Below are positions 9,783 to 18,374 of a DNA stretch of 64,000 nucleotides, piece after piece. A model generated the notes under the pieces. The model saw only the letters and a program-made list of their open reading frames with translations, was not told where the DNA came from and made no database searches. Source of the DNA: Sphingomonas aquatilis (GTDB lineage: Bacteria > Pseudomonadota > Alphaproteobacteria > Sphingomonadales > Sphingomonadaceae). Made by a program: the position numbers and the translations under genes. The number at the start of each line of letters is the position of its first letter. Positions within the stretch are counted from its first letter, which is position 1. The DNA lies in the NCBI RefSeq assembly GCF_014196115.1, contig NZ_JACIDB010000004.1, positions 186,001-250,000 of the forward strand, in the 5' to 3' direction.

Positions 9783-10502
9783 TTACGCCGCGAACAGGTC
9801 GCAGGTCGACGGCGCCGCCGAATTGAGCGGATTGTAGATCTGCCGGAAGTCGCGATTGTTGCGGACGATCATCGACGCGACGTAATGCATGCGGAACGGC
9901 TTCGCGAGCCACGCACTGACCAGCGGCTGATACTGGTAATTCACCTCGACGAAGATCACGCCCGTGTCGGCGGGCGCGCTGACCATACGGCCGGGATCGC
10001 CCATGCCGTTGGGGGCCAAGGTGCCGGCGTCCGACGACGTCGCGGTCGATCCGGCAGTCGCCGACGTCGTGCCATAGCTCGACTCGTAGCCTGCACCGCG
10101 CTTCATTCCCATGCATCGCTGCCAGTGAATGCGCTGCACGCGCGCGCTGTCATAGCTCTGCTGGATATATTCCAGGCTGGAGATCGTGACCCGGCCGTAC
10201 GTCCCGAGCTTCAGCGGCGCACCCTGCAATCGAGCCGCCTGCAGCACGTCGTTCATGTCGCCGTCGCGCATCTGTTCGATGTTGTTCGCCCCCATCTGCC
10301 CCATGCGCGAGGCATTGTCGGCGAGGGCGAGCGTGATCTGGCTGATCCGCATATGCGTCAGCGCCTGATTGCCCATCTCCGCGCCATACAGGCCGAGCGC
10401 CAGCACGACCGGCCCGGCGAAGGCGAATTCGATCATCGCGACGCCGCGGCGGTTGCGCGCCAGCCGCCGCCACAGGGCCTTGGGCCGGGGTGTCAATTGC
10501 AT
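9783..10502 (-). CDS. TadE-like pilus assembly protein
   Basis: A 239-residue pseudopilin-like protein. An RRGVAMIEFAFAGPVVLALG segment near residues 18-38 is the TadE-type N-terminal membrane helix with the conserved Glu. The rest is an extracytoplasmic domain of unknown fold. The ATG at 10502 overlaps the stop of the next upstream TadE-like gene by ten bases. The three genes from 13068 to 9783 form one operon for minor pilins of a Flp/Tad-type system. The tad secretion genes (rcpA, tadA, tadB, tadC) are not in the window. Confidence 0.8.
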   Translation of the reverse strand: MQLTPRPKALWRRLARNRRGVAMIEFAFAGPVVLALGLYGAEMGNQALTHMRISQITLALADNASRMGQMGANNIEQMRDGDMNDVLQAARLQGAPLKLGTYGRVTISSLEYIQQSYDSARVQRIHWQRCMGMKRGAGYESSYGTTSATAGSTATSSDAGTLAPNGMGDPGRMVSAPADTGVIFVEVNYQYQPLVSAWLAKPFRMHYVASMIVRNNRDFRQIYNPLNSAAPSTCDLFAA

Positions 10503-11122
10503 AGACGATTCACCGTCGGTGCCGCCTGCGTCGCATAAGGCTGGTTCTTCAGCAGCGTCTCGGCAGTCACCGTCTGATAGGGCGAGGCCCCGATCAGCGG
10601 GGCGACCGGAAAGATCCGCGGATAGGTGATGCGCATGCGATACAGCGTCACGTCGTTCGCGCCGCCCTGGCCGGTCGTGCCCGGCTCCGCATCCCAGCTG
10701 CCGTTACCGTTGATGTCGCGATAGCATTCGCCCGGATCGCGTTGGTTGTTGCCGTTGGTATCCTCGAACGGTTCGGGGCCGACCGCGCCGAACGTCGCGT
10801 AGCTGAGCCGCGTCGAGCAATAGGTGCCCGGCATTGGCGTGGTGGCGCAGGACGCGATCGGCATCGCCATGACGCCCGTCATCATCTGCAGCACGCGTGC
10901 GTCGATGGTCGCGGTCTGCTGCGCGCCACCCTGAATCCCCGAATCGCGCGCCGCCTTCTGGATCGCACCGTACAGCAACTGCTTGACGTACATCTGGTAC
11001 AGCATGTCGCCGAGGCCCATCATCATCAGCGCCATCACCGGAAAGATGATTGCGAATTCGACGAGGGTGACACCGCGCCGGTCGCGACCCAGCCGCGACA
11101 GCAGCTCGCGGCCGATCCTCAT
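10493..11122 (-). CDS. TadE-like pilus assembly protein (second paralogue)
   Basis: A 209-residue protein. MRIGRELLSRLGRDRRGVT leads into the membrane helix VEFAIIFPVMALMMMGLGD, the TadE signature with conserved Glu. The ATG at 11122 overlaps the TGA of the vWA gene by four bases (11119-11122), which decides the start; the longer frame to 11302 lies inside that gene. The C-terminal domain contains an Asp/Asn-rich stretch (EDTNGNNQRDPGE, then DINGNGSWD) that looks like a calcium-binding loop (inference). Confidence 0.8.
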   Translation of the reverse strand: MRIGRELLSRLGRDRRGVTLVEFAIIFPVMALMMMGLGDMLYQMYVKQLLYGAIQKAARDSGIQGGAQQTATIDARVLQMMTGVMAMPIASCATTPMPGTYCSTRLSYATFGAVGPEPFEDTNGNNQRDPGECYRDINGNGSWDAEPGTTGQGGANDVTLYRMRITYPRIFPVAPLIGASPYQTVTAETLLKNQPYATQAAPTVNRLCN

Positions 11123-13068
11123 TTCGACACCCGCAGCAGCGCCACCTGGTTCGCGATCCGGCGGAAGGCCGCATCCAGCGACGCATTGTCGCTGGCGTAG
11201 AACGCCTGGCCGGGCGAGGCGCATTGCGTCAGCTGCGGCGTCAGCGTCTGGCCGAAGCCGATGACGAATACGGTGATGTTGCGCGCCTTGGCCGCGGTGC
11301 ATTCGGCGAGGAAGCGCGCATTGTGATAGGGGACCAGGCCGTTGGCATCCGTACCGGTGCTCGCGACCCGGCCGTCATAGGCCTGCAGCCCGTACATGCC
11401 GTAAATCATCGGATTGGGCGCCATGTCGCCGTCGGTCATGAACACGATATACCGATTGGGCGCCTGACGCCCCGGCCAGGCGGCGGTATCGGTCGCGAAC
11501 AGGCCGGTCGGCGACAGCAGCCGCGTGCCCCAGATCATGCCCGTGTCGTGATAGGTGCCGCCCTGCGCCTTGAAATCGACTGCGTTGACGTAGTCGGACA
11601 CGTCGCTGCGGGTCATCACGCCCAGCCGGCGCACGGGCTTGCCGCACGACACATAGGCCGCCCGCAGGTTCGCGGTGTAGGCGAGCGACGTCCAGGTCGC
11701 CGTGGCGTTGGTCGTCGTGGTCGACACGTCGCCGTATACGAAAGGCGAGATCGGCGAATAGGGCCGCGCGGTATTGCCGGCATTGGGGTTGGACGTCGAA
11801 CCGCGATAATAGACGACCTCCGGCCACATCGGCCGCCAGCGCGTCGCATCGCTGGTCGCGACGGCGTCCGGGTCCAGGTCGGGCGGCAGGTTGCTCTGGT
11901 CGAAGCTCAACGCACCGTAGGTGGTATTGCGCTCCTCCAGGCACCCCTGCCATTTGGCGGTCTGCCCGGTGACCTTGCTGGGATCGGGCACCGCATTGCC
12001 CAGCTTGAATTGGCTGACGTCATACGACACCGGCTGATATTGCCAGACCGGCATCTTGGGATCGGTGGTGACGGTGCAGGTGCCGCCGGAATAACTAGAC
12101 CAGCTCGACGTGACATATTCCGCGGTGCCGTCGGCGCGGAAGACATAGGTCGCGACTGATCCGTCGGGGTTAATTACGTTCTGCGGCGAACGTCCCGTCG
12201 CGCGGTTGTTGCAGTTTCTCTGCGAGACATTGTAGCTGGTGCTCGACGTATCATCGCCATTGTTGGTTTCGCCGACGATCCGTCGCGACTGATAGGTCCA
12301 ACTGTCGACGATGGCGCTCGATGGCAGCGCGAACCCGGCATTGACCGTCGACGTATAGGTGACGAAGCCATAGCGCACGTGCGTCGACGTATCCGCATTC
12401 GCCGTCATCGTGTCGTAGAAGCTGAGCACCGCCGATCGCAAGCCGGAAATCTTGGATCCATCCGCCTCGACCGCATAATAACCGGTCGTCCCGTCGGGAC
12501 GGGTGTAGGTGCTGGTCTGGTTCGTGCAGCTGTTGGCGGGCGTGCAGGCCATCGACCCGGTCGTGTCGAGCACGAACATGACGTCCGAATCGGCGACGTC
12601 GAAGCGCGCTTCGCAGTTTACCGTCATCGTCCGCGCCGGCATGCCGAACATCTTCATCACCGTCGTCGGCACCCGGACGGAGGCGGTGCCGGCGACCTGA
12701 TTGTCGCTCGTCTTGGTCGGCGTGAAGGGCACGGTCGCGCTGGTATAGGCCGGCGTCCCCATGATCCCGCTGGGGAAGTTGTTGGCGAAGAACGTCTTCG
12801 CCGTCGCCGCCGCGGCCGGGTCCAACGTGCCGCTGCTGCTGTCGGCCATCGCCTTGCGACCGGCCAGCGCACCCGCATCGCACGCCTGTTGCAACCGCAC
12901 TTTCACCAGATACATGCGCCCGAAGTCGACCGCCGATCCGGTGAGTGCGGACATTGGGATCAGGAAGGCGGCGAGCATCGCGAGCGTATTGCCGCCCTTC
13001 GCCCGGGCGAAGCGGGACAGGAACGAAGGCTGGCCGTTGGTATCCGTCAGTTGCCGATCGATCGTCAC
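11119..13068 (-). CDS. TadG-like pilus assembly protein with vWA domain
   Basis: A 649-residue protein. The N-terminal TadG segment (about residues 20-75) has a membrane helix, MLAAFLIPMSALTGSAVDFG, and the usual LQQACDAGALAGRKA. A von Willebrand factor A domain follows, with the MIDAS motif DTTGS at 168-172 in a VMFVLD strand. A long insertion (about 200-480) separates this from the C-terminal half of the vWA fold, which has YIVFMTDGDMAPN. Predicted to be anchored in the inner membrane and act in Tad pilus assembly or adhesion (family knowledge). First gene of the three-gene operon. Confidence 0.82.
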   Translation of the reverse strand: MTIDRQLTDTNGQPSFLSRFARAKGGNTLAMLAAFLIPMSALTGSAVDFGRMYLVKVRLQQACDAGALAGRKAMADSSSGTLDPAAAATAKTFFANNFPSGIMGTPAYTSATVPFTPTKTSDNQVAGTASVRVPTTVMKMFGMPARTMTVNCEARFDVADSDVMFVLDTTGSMACTPANSCTNQTSTYTRPDGTTGYYAVEADGSKISGLRSAVLSFYDTMTANADTSTHVRYGFVTYTSTVNAGFALPSSAIVDSWTYQSRRIVGETNNGDDTSSTSYNVSQRNCNNRATGRSPQNVINPDGSVATYVFRADGTAEYVTSSWSSYSGGTCTVTTDPKMPVWQYQPVSYDVSQFKLGNAVPDPSKVTGQTAKWQGCLEERNTTYGALSFDQSNLPPDLDPDAVATSDATRWRPMWPEVVYYRGSTSNPNAGNTARPYSPISPFVYGDVSTTTTNATATWTSLAYTANLRAAYVSCGKPVRRLGVMTRSDVSDYVNAVDFKAQGGTYHDTGMIWGTRLLSPTGLFATDTAAWPGRQAPNRYIVFMTDGDMAPNPMIYGMYGLQAYDGRVASTGTDANGLVPYHNARFLAECTAAKARNITVFVIGFGQTLTPQLTQCASPGQAFYASDNASLDAAFRRIANQVALLRVSK

Positions 13069-13136
13069 GCCGCGCGAGCCCTGTCCATAATCGACTGATA
13101 TTCTAAGCGCTTAATGCTGACGATTACGTAAATGCC

Positions 13137-13880
13137 GTGTCCGGTCCGGCCCTATCGCGCCATCCGCCCGACGCGGTCGCGGGGCTTGCAAGTCGCGATC
13201 CGGACGGGCAGCGATCCGCCACCATGGACGATCCCTCCGCTGCCCCGCCGCCCGATCGCGAACTGATGCTCGCCGCCGCCCCGCATGCGGCGCGGGATGC
13301 GCTGCGCACGCTGTTCGACCTCGACGATCGGCTCGCGGGCATCGTCCGGACGACCCGCGAACCGATGGTCGGCCAGATGCGGCTCGTCTGGTGGCACGAT
13401 GCGCTGGAGCGGCTCGACACCGCGGCGCCGCCGGCCGAACCCCTGCTCCAGGACATCGCACGCCTGCTCCTGCCGCGTGGCGTGAGCGGCGCGGCGCTCG
13501 CTGCGATGACCGACGGGTGGGAAGAGCTGGTCGTCACTGATCCACTCAATGATCAGGCGCTAGCGCGGCATGCCGATTCGCGCGGGGGCACGCTATTCGC
13601 GCTCGCAGGACGTTTGCTGGGCGCCGAGCCGGCTGTTCTGCGGATCGCGGGGCAGGGCTGGGCCTATGCCGATCTCGCTCGCCATCTCACCGTCGCCCCG
13701 CTCGCCGATCACGCGTTGGCGCAGGCCCGCGCCACGCTTTCCCGAGCCTTCACCGCCACATGGCCGGCGCTAGTGCGATCTGTCGGCGTGCTCGCACTGC
13801 TCACATCGCTCGATCTGGAGGGCGGCACGCCGCTCGCCAAGGCGTGGCGCGTCGCGCGCTTCCGCTTCACCGGGCGATAG
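13137..13880 (+). CDS. Squalene/phytoene synthase-like protein, probably non-catalytic
   Basis: A 247-residue all-helical protein similar to trans-isoprenyl head-to-head synthases, with RTTREPMVGQMRLVWWHDAL and a GGTLFALAGRLLG helix. The two Asp-rich DxxxD motifs that bind diphosphate-Mg in true phytoene/squalene synthases are not visible. It therefore resembles the NDUFAF6 branch of the family, which acts in complex I assembly in mitochondria (family knowledge; assignment is inference). The start is uncertain: GTG at 13137 gives the longest form, while ATG at 13224 starts just before the conserved region. Neither has a clear Shine-Dalgarno. Confidence 0.7.
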   Translation: MSGPALSRHPPDAVAGLASRDPDGQRSATMDDPSAAPPPDRELMLAAAPHAARDALRTLFDLDDRLAGIVRTTREPMVGQMRLVWWHDALERLDTAAPPAEPLLQDIARLLLPRGVSGAALAAMTDGWEELVVTDPLNDQALARHADSRGGTLFALAGRLLGAEPAVLRIAGQGWAYADLARHLTVAPLADHALAQARATLSRAFTATWPALVRSVGVLALLTSLDLEGGTPLAKAWRVARFRFTGR

Positions 13881-13938
13881 CGGCATTGCCTGCGCTGCAT
13901 CGCATGATAGCCTTCCGCTGCAATCGGGAGGGCGGGCG

Positions 13939-14409
13939 ATGTGGCGGTATCTGGCGGGTGGCGGAGCGCTGGCGGCGGCGGTCGGGGCAGGGGTGCTGAT
14001 CGCCGGGCATCGTGGCCAGCCGGACCTGCTGCCCGCGCAACCGCTGGTCCAGCAGGCCGCCGCGCAGACCACCACCGACGCCGAAGACGCACCCGTTCCG
14101 GAAGCCGCGCCCGCCACGCGCGAACAGAAACGCTTCAACCGCTACGACAAGGATCGCGACGGACGCATCACCCGCGACGAATATCTCGCCGCCCGCCGCA
14201 AGGCCTTCGCCAAGCTCGACACCAACGGCGACGGCCGGCTCAGCTTCGACGAATGGGCGATCAAGGCGACGACCAAATTCACCGCCGCCGACAAGGACGC
14301 CTCCGGCGCGATGACCGCAGCCGAATTCGCCACCACCGCCGTCAAGCGGAAGGCACCGTCTCGCGCGAAATGTCCGCCGCCGCAGCAGGCTCCGTCGGAA
14401 GAGAGCTGA
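13939..14409 (+). CDS. Secreted or membrane-anchored EF-hand protein
   Basis: A 156-residue protein with an N-terminal hydrophobic helix (about residues 5-22), then a Pro/Ala/Gln-rich linker and three EF-hand loops with exact 24-residue spacing: 70-81 ([12 protein letters not shown]), 94-105 ([12 protein letters not shown]) and 118-129 ([12 protein letters not shown]). The first two have all calcium ligands; the third has a relaxed Gly/Ala-rich loop. A role as a periplasmic calcium sensor or buffer is inferred. The last 68 bases overlap the convergent trmFO gene, so the tail after residue 134 is encoded antisense to TrmFO codons. Confidence 0.82.
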   Translation: MWRYLAGGGALAAAVGAGVLIAGHRGQPDLLPAQPLVQQAAAQTTTDAEDAPVPEAAPATREQKRFNRYDKDRDGRITRDEYLAARRKAFAKLDTNGDGRLSFDEWAIKATTKFTAADKDASGAMTAAEFATTAVKRKAPSRAKCPPPQQAPSEES

Positions 14410-15709
14410 GCCACGGTTCGAACGCGGCGCGCGCCCGGTCGGTGTACATCCGCTTGCGATCCGCCTTCTTCGTGCGACCGGGGATCGGCGGCATCAGCCC
14501 GAAATTGACGTTCATCGGCTGATACGTCTCCGCCTCCGCACCGCCGGTGATATGCCCCAGCAGGGCGCCGAGCGCGGTCGTCACCGGCGGGGGGCTGAGC
14601 GTCTCGCCCCGCAGTTCGGCCGCGGCGAACCGCCCGGCGAGCAGGCCGATCGCCGCACTCTCGATATAGCCCTCGCACCCCGTGATCTGCCCGGCGAAGC
14701 GCAGGTTCGGCCGGTTCTTCAACCGCAGCGTCTCGTCCAGCAGTTCGGGCGATCGGATGAAGGTGTTGCGATGCAGGCCGCCCAGCCGCGCGAACTCGGC
14801 ATTCTGCAAGCCCGGGATCGTCCGGAACAATCGCACCTGCTCGGCATGCTTCAGCTTGGTCTGGAAGCCGACGATGTTCCACAACGTGCCCTGCCGATTG
14901 TCCTGGCGCAGCTGCACCACTGCGTACGGCCAGCGCCCGGTGCGCGGATTGTCGAGGCCCACCGGCTTCATCGGCCCGTAGCGCAGCGTATCGATCCCGC
15001 GCTCCGCCATCACCTCGATCGGCATGCAGCCGTCGAAATAGGGCGTGTCCTTCTCCCATTCCTTGAACTCGGTCTTCTCGCCCGCCAGCAGCGCGGCGTG
15101 GAAGACCAGATACTGCTCCTTGTCCATCGGGCAGTTGATGTAATCCGCCTCGCCCTTGTCCCAGCGCGACGCCTTCCACGCGATATCCATGTCGATCGTG
15201 TCGAAATGGACGATCGGCGCCAGCGCGTCGAAGAACGCCAGCGCCTCCGCTCCCGTCGCGCCGCCGATCTCCTGCGCCAGAGACGCCGCGGTCAGCGGCC
15301 CGGTCGCCAGGATCGCCGGCCCCTCCGGCAAGGCATCGACCCGCTCGCGCACCAATGTGACGTTGGGATGGTTGGCCAGCGCCTGCGTCACCCCGTCCGA
15401 ATAGCCGTCGCGATCCACCGCCAGCGCCGACCCCGCCGGCACGCGATGCGCATCGGCCTGGGCCATGATCAGCGACCCCAGCCGCCGCATCTCCTGATGC
15501 AACAACCCCACCGCATTCGCCTCCGCGTCGTCGGACCGGAAGCTGTTCGAGCACACGAGTTCGGCAAGCCCGTCGGTCTGGTGCGCCGGCGTGCGCTCAC
15601 CGCTGCCGCGCATCTCGGACAGGCGCACGCGAAACCCCGCCTCGGCCAGCTGCCACGCCGCTTCCGATCCGGCGAGCCCGCCGCCGACGATATGGATGTC
15701 ATGAGTCAT
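14342..15709 (-). CDS. trmFO: Methylenetetrahydrofolate-tRNA-(uracil-54-C5-)-methyltransferase TrmFO
   Basis: A 455-residue FAD/folate-dependent enzyme that makes ribothymidine at position 54 of t[21 protein letters not shown] at the N-terminus is the FAD dinucleotide-binding motif. [19 protein letters not shown] and [20 protein letters not shown] are family hallmarks. The ATG at 15709 gives the usual length; the longer frame to 15763 adds nothing family-like. The 3' end overlaps the convergent EF-hand gene by 68 bases. Divergent from the DUF488 gene, whose start is about 50 bases away. Confidence 0.93.
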   Translation of the reverse strand: MTHDIHIVGGGLAGSEAAWQLAEAGFRVRLSEMRGSGERTPAHQTDGLAELVCSNSFRSDDAEANAVGLLHQEMRRLGSLIMAQADAHRVPAGSALAVDRDGYSDGVTQALANHPNVTLVRERVDALPEGPAILATGPLTAASLAQEIGGATGAEALAFFDALAPIVHFDTIDMDIAWKASRWDKGEADYINCPMDKEQYLVFHAALLAGEKTEFKEWEKDTPYFDGCMPIEVMAERGIDTLRYGPMKPVGLDNPRTGRWPYAVVQLRQDNRQGTLWNIVGFQTKLKHAEQVRLFRTIPGLQNAEFARLGGLHRNTFIRSPELLDETLRLKNRPNLRFAGQITGCEGYIESAAIGLLAGRFAAAELRGETLSPPPVTTALGALLGHITGGAEAETYQPMNVNFGLMPPIPGRTKKADRKRMYTDRARAAFEPWLSSLPTEPAAAADISRETVPSA

Positions 15710-15761
15710 GCGCAATGCCTCTAGGCGGCAGCGGGCAGGGGGGCAACGCGCGAGGGGCCCC

Positions 15762-16211
15762 ATGCGTTATCCCGCCATGACGACCATCTACACGATCGGC
15801 TACGAAGCGACGACCATGGCCGACTTCCTCGCCGCGCTCATCAAGGCGGGGGTCAAGCGCGTCATCGACGTCCGCGCATTGCCGCTATCCCGCCGCCCCG
15901 GCTTTTCCAAATCCTCGCTCGCCGCCAGTCTGAAAGAGGCCGGCATCGATTACGTTCACCTGAAGGCGCTCGGCACCCCAAAGCGCGGCCGCGACGCCGC
16001 CAAGACGGGCGACGTCGCAACCCTGACCGCCGTATACGACGACCAGCTCGCGTTACCCGAGGCGCAGGCGGCGGCAGCCCAGATGCTCGACCTCGCCCAG
16101 GAAAAACCCAGCGCCCTCCTCTGCTACGAACGCGAACCGACCCACTGCCACCGCACCCTGCTGCTCGACGCAGTGGGTGAGGGGGTAGAGGTGGTCGATC
16201 TTTACGCCTGA
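15762..16211 (+). CDS. DUF488 family protein
   Basis: About 149 residues. [20 protein letters not shown] and the downstream [20 protein letters not shown] are typical of the DUF488 N-terminus. The conserved [16 protein letters not shown] near the C-terminus carries the Cys/His pair of the family. Biochemical role unknown. The ATG at 15762 has GAGGGG at 15752-15757 upstream; the second ATG at 15777 starts the conserved domain directly and is the alternative. The stop overlaps the convergent antiporter gene by ten bases. Confidence 0.82.
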   Translation: MRYPAMTTIYTIGYEATTMADFLAALIKAGVKRVIDVRALPLSRRPGFSKSSLAASLKEAGIDYVHLKALGTPKRGRDAAKTGDVATLTAVYDDQLALPEAQAAAAQMLDLAQEKPSALLCYEREPTHCHRTLLLDAVGEGVEVVDLYA

Positions 16212-17986
16212 GGCGCCGTCGCCTCCCGCAGCCGTTTCACCCGCCGGATGCGCGGTTCGCGGTCGATCTCCGCTTCGGCCTTGATCGACTGGCGCAGTTC
16301 GTCGCGCTTTTCGTGGATCGAGGCGATCACCGGGCCCATCGCGACGCCCAGATCGACCAGCACCGCTTCCGACAATTGGAGCGAGCTTTCGAGCGTCTCG
16401 GGCACCGCGTCGGTCACACCGGCGCGGTACAGTTCGGCGGCATGCTGCGGATCGCGGGCGCGGGCGATGATCGGCAGCTCGGGCGCCAGCGCGCGCATCC
16501 GCCGCGCCAGCCGCACGGTCAGCACCGGATCGTCCATCGTCAGGATGAGCGCGCGCGCGCTGGCGAGGTCCAACCGGTCGATCAGTTCGGCGCGCGCGAC
16601 GTCACCGAACAGCACCGGATGCCCCGCCCGCCGCGCATCGGCGACATTGTCGATGTCGGCATCCACCGCGAGATAGCGCTGGCCGTGAATCTTCAGCATG
16701 TCCGCGACCATCCGCCCGACGCGCCCGAAGCCGATCACGACCGTCCCCGGCCCCTCGCCATCGTCGATCGGCCCCGCGTCGATCGGCGCGCGATCGATGC
16801 CGCGCGACAGCCGCTGCCCGGCCTTGGCGAGCAAGGGCGTGATCGTCAGGCCGATCGCGGTGACCGTCTGCCAGAAAGCGGCTGTCGAGGGCAGGATCAG
16901 CTGCGCCTGCGCCGCGGTCGCCAGCACGATCAGCGTCGTCTCCGACGGGCTGCCCATCAGCAGCCCCGTTTCGGCGGCGATCCCGCGCCCAGTCTGCGCG
17001 ACGCGCAGCAGCAGGAAGGTGACGACCGCCTTAACCCCCACGACCGCGAAGACCGCGGTCAGCAGCGCCGGCCAATTGTCGAGCACCTCGCGCAGGTTCA
17101 CGCTCATGCCGACCGTGATCAGGAACACGCCGAGCGCCAGCCCCTTGAACGGCGCGGTCATTACCTCGACCTCGGTGTGATATTCGGTTTCGGCGATCAG
17201 CAGCCCGGCGAGCAGCGCGCCGACGATCGGCGACAGCCCCGCCGCGGTCGTCGCGACGCTGGCGACGATGACGACCAGCAGCGATGCGGCGAGGAACAGC
17301 TCCGGGCTCTTCGTCCGCGCCGCTTGCGCGAACAATCGCGGCAGTACCAGCCGCCCGCCCAGGTACATCACCACCACCGTCGCCGCCCCGCGCAGCGCGA
17401 CGCCGGCGATGCCGACCCAGCCTTCCGCGCTTGCGGTCGGCGCCATTGCGCCCAGCGCAAAGATGATCGGGACCAGCGCCAGATCCTCGAACAACAGCAT
17501 CGCGAACGCGCCGCGCCCGACCGGACCCGTCGTCCCCACCAGCGGCAGCACGAGCGCGGTCGACGACAGCGCCAGCGCCAGGCCCAGCCCCGCCGCGCCC
17601 GCCCAATCCTGCCCCAGCAGATGCACCGCGATCGCGATCAGCACCGCCGACCCGATCAGCTCCGCCGGCCCGGTGCCGAACACCTGCGCGCGCATCGCCC
17701 ACAGCCGCTTGAACGACAGCTCCAGCCCAATCGAGAACAGCAGCAGGATGATGCCGAATTCGGCGAACGGCTCGATCGAATGCGGGTTGGATATGGTGAG
17801 ATAATAGAGCCACGGCGCCTGCGTGGTCAGCTGTCCCAGCCCGAACGGCCCGACCAGCATCCCCACCAGAATGAAGCCGATGACGGGGCTCACCCGAAAT
17901 CGCGCAAAGGCGGGAATCACAAGCCCCGCCGCCCCCAGGATCACCAGCGCGTCGCTGAACCCCGCATTATCCAGTCCGATCGCCAT
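16202..17986 (-). CDS. Cation:proton antiporter, KefB/KefC-like (CPA2 with TrkA-N domain)
   Basis: A 594-residue inner-membrane protein. Residues 1-380 form about 12 membrane segments of the sodium/hydrogen-exchanger (CPA2) fold. A cytosolic TrkA-N (RCK) domain follows, with GTVVIGFGRVGRMVADML as its NAD-binding glycine motif and VLFGDVARAELIDRLDL further on. This layout is that of KefB/KefC/YbaL-type potassium efflux or proton antiport systems. No ancillary KefF/KefG gene is adjacent, and the ion is not determined by sequence. Overlaps the DUF488 gene tail to tail by ten bases. Confidence 0.88.
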   Translation of the reverse strand: MAIGLDNAGFSDALVILGAAGLVIPAFARFRVSPVIGFILVGMLVGPFGLGQLTTQAPWLYYLTISNPHSIEPFAEFGIILLLFSIGLELSFKRLWAMRAQVFGTGPAELIGSAVLIAIAVHLLGQDWAGAAGLGLALALSSTALVLPLVGTTGPVGRGAFAMLLFEDLALVPIIFALGAMAPTASAEGWVGIAGVALRGAATVVVMYLGGRLVLPRLFAQAARTKSPELFLAASLLVVIVASVATTAAGLSPIVGALLAGLLIAETEYHTEVEVMTAPFKGLALGVFLITVGMSVNLREVLDNWPALLTAVFAVVGVKAVVTFLLLRVAQTGRGIAAETGLLMGSPSETTLIVLATAAQAQLILPSTAAFWQTVTAIGLTITPLLAKAGQRLSRGIDRAPIDAGPIDDGEGPGTVVIGFGRVGRMVADMLKIHGQRYLAVDADIDNVADARRAGHPVLFGDVARAELIDRLDLASARALILTMDDPVLTVRLARRMRALAPELPIIARARDPQHAAELYRAGVTDAVPETLESSLQLSEAVLVDLGVAMGPVIASIHEKRDELRQSIKAEAEIDREPRIRRVKRLREATAPQA

Positions 17987-18374
17987 GAGGGCGACTGTAG
18001 GGACCGTGGGCCATTTGTCAGCCCCCGGATGGCGTTTCTACAATCCGGCAACATATCGTCATTTCCGTGTGGCGCCCCTCCGTCATTCCCGCGCGGCGCG
18101 CCCCTCCCAAGAAAGCCTTTATTCCCGCGAAGGCGGGAATCCAGACTGGCTGGCCGTGCGGTTCCATCGCTGACGTCAGAGGTTATGGATTCCCGCCTTC
18201 GCGGGAATGACGGAGGGCAGGAGACCACCACCCCTCAAGTCGTCATCCCGGCGAACGCCGGGATCCATGGTCACGTGCGGCCGATAATGCGCGCTAGACC
18301 GGCGTCATCGTATCCATGGATCCCGGCGTTCGCCGGGATGACGAAGGGGGCCGGGGCGGATCAGCAACAACCCC
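17987..18374. repeat. Gene-free gap with two inverted pairs of REP-like palindromes
   Basis: Pair 1: ATTCCCGCGAAGGCGGGAAT at 18121-18140 and its reverse form at 18189-18208. Pair 2: a 29-base palindromic unit starting GTCATCCCGGCGAACGCCGG at 18242-18270, repeated as a perfect reverse complement at 18314-18342. A half copy begins CGTCATTCCCGCG near 18081. Each unit is a hairpin on its own and each pair can form a larger one. No coding sequence recognised. Confidence 0.8.

Noticed and set aside
13104..13123. TTAA-type CtrA site near the TadG promoter
   Set aside because: Only a palindrome TAAGCGCTTA and one TTAA are present; the TTAA-N7-TTAA form is absent.
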